A stretch of DNA of 25,348 nucleotides from Chloroflexota bacterium (GTDB lineage Bacteria > Chloroflexota > Dehalococcoidia > GIF9 > UBA5629). The position numbers and the translations under genes are program-made. How positions within the stretch are numbered: position 1 is the first letter of the stretch; every line of letters starts with the position of its first letter. Of this stretch, positions 8,529-15,644 are shown one piece after another. The notes under the pieces were generated by a model. It saw only the letters and a list, made by a program, of their open reading frames with translations. It made no database searches and was not told the DNA's origin. The stretch is from contig JAPLHJ010000033.1 in NCBI GenBank assembly GCA_026389675.1, positions 1 through 25,348 on the forward strand, written 5' to 3'.

Positions 8529-9332
8529 ATGAAAAATTCAATCAATGATACTGATGTGGTGAGGCTGGCCGATCTGAACCAGGTGCAATTCTGGTGTGAC
8601 GGTGCAAACTGGGTTCCCGGTTCAGAGATTTTGTTGCAGCGCGATTTGGTCTTAATAGACTCGGCGCTTGACTTTCCTGGATGCAATGCCGCTTTCAATT
8701 TGTCTGAAGACAGCGCTGAGAAACCGGAGGACTTCATTGCAAAGATAAAATCTTTTTTTTCCGGCAGGAAGCAGGCGTTTTCACTAATACTGAGAGGTCA
8801 TGCCGATAAGCCAATCATTGAATACTGCAACAATAAAAATGAATTTCTGGTTGCTGAACAACCGGGTATGGTACTTGATTCACCGGTAAAGGTTGCATCA
8901 GTACCGGTCGGTGCCCGATTATACTGGGTGAAAAATGCAAAAGAAATACGGGATTTTGGACAGATCGTGTCCGAGGCATACCTTGATCTTGCATACCCTG
9001 AAGAATGCAGCAAAGGTTATTTTGCTCACCCGAAGCGGGTAATGAATCCCTACACGATTATGGCTGTGGTCCATCTGGATGGTGAGCCCGTATCTACGGC
9101 CATGGCTATGCTTTCACACGGTATTGCCGGTATTTACTGGGTAGGCACACTGAAAAAAGTGCGTGAACGAGGGTTGGCGGAATATGTTGTTGGGGAAGTT
9201 TGCAACAAGGCCTTCAACATGGGGGCAAGAAAAGTCATATTACAAGCCAGCAAGTTCGGTGAGCCAATTTATCTAAAGATGGGGTTTCGAGAGTTTACCC
9301 GATATCCGTGGTTTATCTGCTCAAGTGAATAG
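8529..9332 (+). CDS. GNAT-family N-acyltransferase
   Basis: Protein of 267 residues with a C-terminal GNAT fold, which transfers an acyl group from acyl-CoA to an amine. The CoA pyrophosphate loop is RERGLA (212-217), preceded by the beta4 strand GIYWVGTL and followed by the typical VILQASKFGEPIYLKMGF ending. Residues 1-130 form an N-terminal region with no motif I recognise, as in many two-domain GNATs. ATG 8529 follows AAGGGAGGT (8515-8523). It is monocistronic on the plus strand and divergent from the HDAC/CoA-ligase operon, so it could be the acylating partner of that deacylase; the target is not provable from sequence. Antibiotic or polyamine acetylation are alternatives. Confidence 0.82.
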   Translation: MKNSINDTDVVRLADLNQVQFWCDGANWVPGSEILLQRDLVLIDSALDFPGCNAAFNLSEDSAEKPEDFIAKIKSFFSGRKQAFSLILRGHADKPIIEYCNNKNEFLVAEQPGMVLDSPVKVASVPVGARLYWVKNAKEIRDFGQIVSEAYLDLAYPEECSKGYFAHPKRVMNPYTIMAVVHLDGEPVSTAMAMLSHGIAGIYWVGTLKKVRERGLAEYVVGEVCNKAFNMGARKVILQASKFGEPIYLKMGFREFTRYPWFICSSE

Positions 9333-9351
9333 TCGCATCACATGCTATGAA

Positions 9352-9552
9352 TTAACATTTGATAAGCATCAGGATAATGCCTGCTGTAAGCGTGGCCAGT
9401 AATATGACTGTAAAGCACACCAGGGCCGGTCCCTGTCCCAGGGTGGCATATGCTATGCGGATCCCAACAGGATTGGTGCAAAAACCTATTTTAGGTTCCC
9501 CAACCTGAACCTCTTTCTTAAATATCTCAAAGTAACTTCCCGAAGAATCAAC
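9352..9552 (-). pseudogene. Remnant of an alpha/beta-hydrolase N-terminus
   Basis: A 66-codon open stretch runs from a stop at 9553-9555 to the TAA at 9352-9354, with no start codon or ribosome binding site at its head. Its middle reads CTNPVGIRIAYATLGQGP, closely like the N-terminal motif (CT.DGVRIAYA..G.GP) of alpha/beta-fold hydrolases that often neighbour or join class III cyclases. After GPALV the similarity ends and a hydrophobic, membrane-like tail follows (VILLATLTAGIILMLIKC). The catalytic serine, acid and histidine parts are missing. It lies 72 bases downstream of the cyclase gene on the same strand, so it is probably the decayed relic of a downstream partner. Otherwise 9333-9624 shows no gene and no clear terminator. 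Confidence 0.5.
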
Positions 9553-9624
9553 TTATCTCTCCCATATACCATTACTTGAAAAGCTCCCCCACGTTTCTCT
9601 GATGATCTTTATTATCGACCCCGG

Positions 9625-12600
9625 TTATGTCTTTTTCGTTGGCCGGGTTTGCTTCGTTCCCGGCTTCTTAATCGCGGACAGGTCCTGCTGGGCCTTTTTC
9701 AGCCAGCCTTCAGCCCCGCATTCCCGGTAGATTTCCATTGCCCTGCTCAGCTTCTCCCTGGCTCCTGCCAGGTCGCCTTTGCGTTTCAGCAGCCCGGCAT
9801 AGACTTCATAATCCCTTCCCATCTGCCACACCGTGCCGTTAAGGTTATCCTTTTCAATAGCTTTTTTGACCCATTCCTCAGCCTCGGGTCCGTGCTTATC
9901 ATCAATATTGAGTAGTATCTCTGCGATATGTCTTGATATCTCGCCATCAATACATCTAAACTTATTCTCAGCCGCATCTGCATATAACGATTGCAGGTCA
10001 ACACTCTTTCCATTATCCAGCACTTTTGCACGGGCAATAGCTACTCTGTAATGAGGGCCGAAGAAGAGCTGTACACTGCCACGTTCTGACAAAGACTTGC
10101 CATAATAGCCCTGGCATTTTTGATATTCTTCCCTATCTAAGTGAATCTCACCCAGGGCAAAATTTACGAAACAAATCCACAAAAACCAGTTGATCCTGTC
10201 ACAGTAGTCGGCTGCTTTCAACAGGTGTTCCACGGCTTCGTCCAGGTAGCCCTTGTAATAACATGAATAACCGTGACAGGTGTAGGCAGAACCCTTTGAA
10301 TATGAATCTCCGCTCTCATCGGCCAGATGTACCGCCTCCAGGCTGGTCTGATAAGCCAGGTCGACCTTGCCTTGCCAACCGTAAACAAACCAGGCAATGC
10401 TGTTTTTCATCGTGGCCATACCCCAAGCAATATCTAATGTCGTATAGATTTCCAGAATTTTTTCAAAAAGTGGAAGGGCCTCCTCAAATTCACAGTTACA
10501 GGCAAGGGCAAATGCCAGCCAGTAGCTTGCAAATCCTATAGTAAAGAGCTCATCTATCTCCCTGCCGATCTTCAAGGCTTCTCTCAGGAACTTAAAGGCG
10601 GTGGTCAAATCTTTCTCAATGAAAAAATTGTATGTCCCGAGTACGGTGTATATCCAGGCAACCCCTTTTTTATCATCAAGCTTCAAGGCCAGCTCGACCG
10701 CTGGCTCGACAGATTCCTTTGCCTCAATCCAATAATTCATTTCTGTGTAATTTAACCCGAGTGTGGTCCTGGTATCGAGAAGCTGCTTCTCCAGGTCCGC
10801 GGTACGCGGCAGTCGCTCCAGGCAGGCCACCCTTTTCTCACCGTAGGAAATGGCGACAGTAATGGAGCCAGCTTTATCATTCTTATATGCAGCCAGCCAG
10901 CAATACTCAGCCCCCTTCTCATAGTTTTCACCTTCTGTGTAATGCTCAGCCAGCTCCTCAAAATGCTCATCAAGTCTGTCCTTATACATGTTCTCGAGGG
11001 CATTACCTATCTCCACGTGCAGCCTCTTTTTCCTGGCGGCCAGTATGGATTTGTACACCACTTCTCGCGTTAGGGCATGCCTGAAGATATAGGTCGACTG
11101 TGGATATATCCCCCTCTCGTATAGCAGCTCAGAGTCCTTTAACGCCGACAGGTGGGACAGCAATTCCTGTTCCGGTATACCCATCACCCTCCTGATCAGC
11201 TCGTGGCCGAACTCCCTCTCGATGGCTGAGCCGGTCTGCAGCAACCCCCTGGCGGCCTCGGGCAGCGAGTCCACCCTGGCCATGATCACGTCCTGGATGG
11301 TGCCGGGTATGCTCACATCGCGCATGTCCCTGGTCAGGTGGTAGGCGCCGTCCTTCCTCTCGATCAGCCTGAGGTCCTTGAGCGACTTGATGAACTCCTC
11401 GATGAAGAAGGGGACGCCCTCCGTCTTGAGCAGTACCAGTTCCTGGAGCTGCGGGTCTGCCTCCTCCGTGCCCAAGAGGTAGGTCAGCATGGCCAGGCTC
11501 TCGCGGTTGGAGAGGCGGTTGATGGTCACCTGGCTGTGGTAGGAGCGGCTGCCCCAGGTGTGCACAAACTCGGGCCGGTAGGTAAATATCAGGAGGATCA
11601 TCGCACCTGGTATGCTATCCAAAAGGTACTTCAGTGTTTCCTCGGAGGTCCGGTCTGCCCAGTGCAGGTCCTCGATGGCCATGATCAGTGGTCTGGCCTC
11701 CGAGCCCTTGAGGGTGATGCGCCTGACCGCTTCCAGCATGCGGTCCTTCCTGCCCTCCGGGCTCATAGGTATCTTATCGATGCCGCTGTCTTTGACCCCC
11801 AGCAGCTCCAGGATATATGGCAGAGTTGACACCTCGTCCAGCCCTATCTGCATAAGACCATTTTTAACCTTGTCCCTGATCCTATGGTCATCCTCGCCCT
11901 CGCGGATGTCGAAGTTGGATTTGAGCAGGTCGATGACAGGGTGGTAGGCTACGTTCTGGCTATAAGAGAGGCACTTTCCTTCCAGGAAGGTCACATCTTC
12001 GCTGCCGATGGCTTTCCTGAACTCGTAGAGCAGGCGGGACTTGCCCACGCCTGCCTCGCCCATGATGGAGAAGGCCTGCCCCCTGCCTGACCGGGCCCGC
12101 TCGAAGCCGTCCAGCAGCAACTCAAGCTCCTTATGCCGTCCAACCAGGGGGGTCAGACCCAACTCGGCGCTGACGTCGAACCTGGTCCTGCGGGTGCTGG
12201 GCGCGATCACACGGTAGGCTTTGACCGGGGCCTCCTTGCCCTTGACCTGCCTCTCGCCCAGCGCCTCGAAGCGGAAGAAGCCCTCGGTGAGCTTGAAGGT
12301 GTCCTCGCTGACACAGGCCGTGCCCGGCTCGGCGAGCCCCTCCATCCTGGAGGCCAGGTTCACCGTATCGCCCACGGCGGTGAACTCCACCCTGAGGTCG
12401 TTGCCGATCGTGCCCACCACCACCGGTCCGGTGTTGATGCCGATGCGCATCCCCAAATAACTCGCCTCGCCCTCATCCTTTAACATTCCGCTAAATCGGG
12501 TCATCTCGCGCTGAATGGCCAGCGCTGATCGGATGGCCCTTTGCGGGGCATCCTCCAGGGCAATGGGTGCGCCGAACAGGGCCATGATGCCGTCGCCGGT

Positions 12601-13026
12601 ACCCTTATTGACAGTGCCGCTATACTCGTGCACCTTGTGGATCATCATCTCGAAGAGCTCGTCGATCAGGGAGTACAACTTCTCCTCGCCCAGCTTCTCA
12701 GAAAGCGGCGTGAACCCTTTCAGGTCACAGAACATGACCGTGACCTGCCTCCTCTCGCCCTCGATCTTGCCTCTCTGGGCCAGTATCTTCCCGGTGAGGT
12801 CACCGGGCAGGTAACGCTGTAGCTTTTCCAGCTTTTCTTCAAAAGAGAGGGGTTTGAGTATCGGCTCTGCAGAAACGGTCAGGCTATGGCCACAGTCTCC
12901 ACAGAATCTATCACTCGGAATGTTCTCAAATCCGCATTGAGGGCAAGGATGTGATAGCTTGGCTCCGCACTCGCAACAGAACTTCCGTGTCTGCAGATTT
13001 TCAGCCTGGCACTTCGAACACTTCAT
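9625..13026 (-). CDS. Zinc-ribbon class III adenylate cyclase with AAA ATPase and TPR regions
   Basis: Large signalling protein of 1133 residues. Residues 1-50 form a double zinc ribbon with four Cys pairs or near-pairs (CSKC, CCEC, CPQC, CGDC). The cyclase domain spans about 92-275: metal Asp101 in FCDLKGF and Asp145 in KGTGDG, transition-state Asn223 and Arg227 in GDTVNLASR. Lys141 and Thr216 at the base-selecting positions favour ATP over GTP, so cAMP is the likely product. An AAA/NB-ARC-like module follows with Walker A GEAGVGKS (323-330) and Walker B LIMAIEDLHWAD, then TPR-like helical repeats to the C-terminus. ATG 13026 is preferred over GTG 13029, because AGGGA then sits six bases upstream. 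No membrane segment is seen. It has its own promoter and is divergent from the epimerase operon. The activating signal is unknown. Confidence 0.9.
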   Translation of the reverse strand: MKCSKCQAENLQTRKFCCECGAKLSHPCPQCGFENIPSDRFCGDCGHSLTVSAEPILKPLSFEEKLEKLQRYLPGDLTGKILAQRGKIEGERRQVTVMFCDLKGFTPLSEKLGEEKLYSLIDELFEMMIHKVHEYSGTVNKGTGDGIMALFGAPIALEDAPQRAIRSALAIQREMTRFSGMLKDEGEASYLGMRIGINTGPVVVGTIGNDLRVEFTAVGDTVNLASRMEGLAEPGTACVSEDTFKLTEGFFRFEALGERQVKGKEAPVKAYRVIAPSTRRTRFDVSAELGLTPLVGRHKELELLLDGFERARSGRGQAFSIMGEAGVGKSRLLYEFRKAIGSEDVTFLEGKCLSYSQNVAYHPVIDLLKSNFDIREGEDDHRIRDKVKNGLMQIGLDEVSTLPYILELLGVKDSGIDKIPMSPEGRKDRMLEAVRRITLKGSEARPLIMAIEDLHWADRTSEETLKYLLDSIPGAMILLIFTYRPEFVHTWGSRSYHSQVTINRLSNRESLAMLTYLLGTEEADPQLQELVLLKTEGVPFFIEEFIKSLKDLRLIERKDGAYHLTRDMRDVSIPGTIQDVIMARVDSLPEAARGLLQTGSAIEREFGHELIRRVMGIPEQELLSHLSALKDSELLYERGIYPQSTYIFRHALTREVVYKSILAARKKRLHVEIGNALENMYKDRLDEHFEELAEHYTEGENYEKGAEYCWLAAYKNDKAGSITVAISYGEKRVACLERLPRTADLEKQLLDTRTTLGLNYTEMNYWIEAKESVEPAVELALKLDDKKGVAWIYTVLGTYNFFIEKDLTTAFKFLREALKIGREIDELFTIGFASYWLAFALACNCEFEEALPLFEKILEIYTTLDIAWGMATMKNSIAWFVYGWQGKVDLAYQTSLEAVHLADESGDSYSKGSAYTCHGYSCYYKGYLDEAVEHLLKAADYCDRINWFLWICFVNFALGEIHLDREEYQKCQGYYGKSLSERGSVQLFFGPHYRVAIARAKVLDNGKSVDLQSLYADAAENKFRCIDGEISRHIAEILLNIDDKHGPEAEEWVKKAIEKDNLNGTVWQMGRDYEVYAGLLKRKGDLAGAREKLSRAMEIYRECGAEGWLKKAQQDLSAIKKPGTKQTRPTKKT

Positions 13027-13361
13027 CACGCATCCCTCAAACTCTAAATCTTAGTTTATGAGTATCAATAAGGAATGTCAAACCCGGCTCGATCTCATTC
13101 CCTAATACAACGCAGTCAGCTATCAGTCTTACAAACAAAGGCGTAGCGGTTCAAGTTCACCGTCCCCCACTAATTCAAAGTAGCCAATTGAAACTTATAT
13201 TCGCCTATTTGAATTAATATTCAGTTACCCCCACGTTATACTCTTATTTTAATCTGAGGGCGATCTATTTGGCGGGGCAACCTGCGCATTGATGAAAATT
13301 ACTTGCGTTTTGTAGGGCCTTTATATAATATGTGCCTACTTGCAGTAGGGGGGATTGATAA
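13027..13361. promoter_or_regulatory. Divergent intergenic region between cyclase and epimerase genes
   Basis: No gene is visible in these 335 bases. Besides the cyclase promoter, it holds a nine-base perfect inverted repeat, TAATTCAAA (13171-13179) and TTTGAATTA (13208-13216), that could bind a regulator. A consensus TATAAT lies at 13324-13329, just upstream of the epimerase, but only a poor -35 (TTGCGT, 15-base spacing) precedes it. A small hairpin, CCTAC (13335-13339) with GTAGG (13345-13349), reaches into the G-rich ribosome binding site before ATG 13362. Confidence 0.4.
13053..13081 (-). promoter_or_regulatory. Promoter of the cyclase gene
   Basis: On the minus strand, a perfect TTGACA (13076-13081) is followed after exactly 17 bases by TAAACT (13053-13058), which matches four of six -10 bases. 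Transcription would start near 13046, about 20 bases before the start codon. Confidence 0.65.
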
Positions 13362-14369
13362 ATGAAAAAAGTCTTAATTACGGGAGCAACCGGCTTTATC
13401 GGGCAGCATATCGTCAAGGCCAACGTATCAAAGGGCAACAGAGTGCGCGCGCTGGTGTTGACGGGCGATGCCGGTGAGGCCGGGCTGAAAGCGCAGGGTG
13501 TGGAGATCATAAATGGCGACATCCGCGATTATGAGGCGGTCAGGCGCGCGGTCGGGGACGTGGATATCATCTTTCATACTGCTGCGGTAGTTACCGACTG
13601 GGCTCCTAAAAAGCTTTTCTGGGAGGTTACGGTGGGAGGCGCCGAGAATATCTGCCGGGCGGCCGTTGAAGCGAAGGTGTCACGCCTGGTGGATATCAGC
13701 ACCTGCGACGTATTCGGCACGACCGAAGCGGTGGTCATGGATGAAACCCTGCCCCTGCAATACTGGGGAGAACCCTACGCTGATTCCAAGATAGATGCCG
13801 AGAAGGTTATGCGCAGGTACCACGAGGAGCAGGGTTTGCCGCTGGCCATGGTTTACCCGCTCTGGGTATTCGGCGAGGGTGACCAGACATTCGTGCCTCT
13901 GCTGGCCGACGCCATTATCAAAAAGGAGCTTATCTTCTGGCGCAAAGGCGCCATCGTTTGGCCCACTTATATCGATAACCTGGTTGACCTGCTGATGCTG
14001 ATCTCCGAGGATGAAAGGGCAATCGGCAACGGTTACCTGGTGCACGACGGCGAATCGACTACCCTGGAGGAATTCTGCGCCGGCATCGCCGACGCCCTGG
14101 GCGTGCCACCCATCAAAACCTATATCCCGTACTGGTTGGCCATGGCGGCGGCCAGGCTTATGGAATTCACCTGGAAGCTCTTCGGCATCAAGATGCGCCC
14201 GCTGCTCACCACCTATACCGTCACCAACCTCGGTTCGCGGTTCAGGTTCTCTATTGGAAAAGCGGAACGTGAGCTGGGCTGGAAGCCCAAGATCACATAT
14301 CAGGAAGGTTTCAAACGTACCATGCAATGGCTCAAGACGCTGGATATCGGGTCACTCAAGCAAAAGTAG
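13362..14369 (+). CDS. NAD-dependent epimerase/dehydratase (extended SDR)
   Basis: Rossmann-fold oxidoreductase of 335 residues. The nucleotide loop is GATGFIG (8-14) at the very N-terminus, the acid after beta2/beta3 is in NGDIRD, the catalytic Ser/Thr lies in DISTCDVFG (111-119), and the Tyr/Lys pair is Tyr139 and Lys143 in YADSK. The pattern TAAVVTDW and the C-terminal GWKPKITYQEGF ending fit the 3-beta-HSD/dihydroflavonol-reductase-like branch, not classical sugar epimerases. ATG 13362 follows a G-rich ribosome binding site. It is the first gene of a four-gene plus-strand operon, 13 bases before a KDSR-like SDR, so a lipid or sterol-like ketone or alcohol is a reasonable substrate guess. 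Exact function is unknown. Confidence 0.85.
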   Translation: MKKVLITGATGFIGQHIVKANVSKGNRVRALVLTGDAGEAGLKAQGVEIINGDIRDYEAVRRAVGDVDIIFHTAAVVTDWAPKKLFWEVTVGGAENICRAAVEAKVSRLVDISTCDVFGTTEAVVMDETLPLQYWGEPYADSKIDAEKVMRRYHEEQGLPLAMVYPLWVFGEGDQTFVPLLADAIIKKELIFWRKGAIVWPTYIDNLVDLLMLISEDERAIGNGYLVHDGESTTLEEFCAGIADALGVPPIKTYIPYWLAMAAARLMEFTWKLFGIKMRPLLTTYTVTNLGSRFRFSIGKAERELGWKPKITYQEGFKRTMQWLKTLDIGSLKQK

Positions 14370-14382
14370 TGAGGTTTTGGAA

Positions 14383-15213
14383 ATGAAAGAGTTCAAAGAC
14401 AAAGTTATTTATATCACGGGTGGTTCCTCCGGCATGGGCCTGGCAATTGCCAAATTGATGGCCGCAAAGGGAGCCAGCGTTATCATCTTCGCGCGGCGGC
14501 AGCAGGTGCTGGATGCCGCGCTGGAGGAGATTTGCGCTGCGGGCAGTGCCGCCGGGCAGAGGCACGCCTGCCTGTCGATGGATGTGGCCAACCGGGAGCT
14601 GGTCAAGTCGGTACTGTCAGGTGCGGTCGCAGCATACGGCGTGCCGGACGTTTTGATCAATTGCGCGGGCCGGGCCATTCCCCGCTATTTCGAGGATATC
14701 AGCTATGAGCAGTTCGATGAAACGCTGAAGGTCGACATGTACGGTGCGTGGAATACCACCTCCTTCCTGGTGCCTCTGATGAAGGAGCGGGGCGGGTATA
14801 TAGTCAACGTTTCCTCCCTGGTGGGCCTCATCGCTATCTTTGGCTATACCGACTATGCGTCCGCCAAGTTTGCGTTAGTAGGCTTCTCGGAAGCACTGCG
14901 CAGCGAGCTTAAAAGGTATAAAATCGCGGTCTCGGTGCTTTGTCCGCTTGATACCGACACCCCCGGATTTATCGAAGAGAACAAGACCAAGCCTCCTGAG
15001 ACACAGGTTATCTCCCAGGCGGCCAGAGTGATGCAACCGTCTGAGGTGGCACAGGCGCTGCTCAAGGGTATGGCAAGGGAGGAGTTCATCATCATACCCA
15101 GCATGGATGGATGGTTTACCTATATCGTGAAGAGGCTGATGCCGGGATTGGTGGAGATGGTGACCGATTCCCAGGCTAAAAAGGTACAGCAATCTATGAA
15201 GAAACCGGCTTAG
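14383..15213 (+). CDS. Short-chain dehydrogenase resembling 3-ketodihydrosphingosine reductase
   Basis: Classical SDR of 276 residues. Cofactor loop GGSSGMG (13-19), NCAG (93-96), catalytic Ser144/145 in VNVSS, and Tyr158 with Lys162 in YASAK are all present. An Arg pair after beta2 (FARRQ) suggests NADPH. The segment LCPLDTDTPGFIEENKTKPP (183-202) is the signature I know from the 3-ketodihydrosphingosine reductase (KDSR/TSC10) group, where it follows the catalytic site. The open frame extends upstream into the epimerase, but ATG 14383 is chosen because homology starts there and the preceding codons are antisense-like noise. It sits 13 bases after the epimerase stop. Sphingoid-base reduction is a hypothesis; other long-chain ketone reductions are equally possible. 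Confidence 0.85.
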   Translation: MKEFKDKVIYITGGSSGMGLAIAKLMAAKGASVIIFARRQQVLDAALEEICAAGSAAGQRHACLSMDVANRELVKSVLSGAVAAYGVPDVLINCAGRAIPRYFEDISYEQFDETLKVDMYGAWNTTSFLVPLMKERGGYIVNVSSLVGLIAIFGYTDYASAKFALVGFSEALRSELKRYKIAVSVLCPLDTDTPGFIEENKTKPPETQVISQAARVMQPSEVAQALLKGMAREEFIIIPSMDGWFTYIVKRLMPGLVEMVTDSQAKKVQQSMKKPA

Positions 15214-15233
15214 AGAGGCAGGGGGGTTAAATC

Positions 15234-15644
15234 ATGCTTAACGACGGAAGGCGCAGGTTATTAGCGTCGCTCGAGATAACGACGGCGGTTGGAATAATAC
15301 TTTTCTGGATAGCCTTCTTCACGGTGGGACTGGCGCCGGAAAACGCTCCGGCCTGTTATTTTGCCTATGAGTATTCCTTTCCGCTGCCGGACGGCATGCT
15401 GGCGGTGCTGCTGCTGACGGCCGGCATTCTGCTGATGTTAAATAAGCCGCGGGGCTTCAAGCTGTCGATGGTAGCGGCCGGCGCCCTGGTATTTTTGGGG
15501 TTTTTAGACTTCAGTTTCAACATACAGAATGGCGTATATTTACCCTCTACGATTGACCTGGTGTTGAATGCCTTTATCAACATCTGGTGCGTGGGGTTTG
15601 GACTTGCCTTGATCATCATGATCGGCAGGAAAGCCTTTGCGTAA
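15234..15644 (+). CDS. Small four-helix membrane protein, unknown function
   Basis: Hypothetical protein of 136 residues. Four hydrophobic segments are evident at about 14-33, 50-70, 77-95 and 110-130, with a short basic N-terminus (GRRR) likely inside the cell. I recognise no family motif. A G-rich ribosome binding site (15217-15227) precedes ATG 15234, 20 bases after the SDR stop, and the gene's 3' end overlaps the acylase start by eight bases, so it is translated as part of the same operon. It may help anchor or supply substrate to the neighbouring enzymes, which is a guess from position only. Confidence 0.75.
   Translation: MLNDGRRRLLASLEITTAVGIILFWIAFFTVGLAPENAPACYFAYEYSFPLPDGMLAVLLLTAGILLMLNKPRGFKLSMVAAGALVFLGFLDFSFNIQNGVYLPSTIDLVLNAFINIWCVGFGLALIIMIGRKAFA

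Noticed and set aside
14011..14382. Upstream extension of the SDR frame into the epimerase gene
   Set aside because: The extension is out of frame with the well-supported epimerase, shows no SDR homology, and ATG 14383 begins exactly at the Rossmann strand.
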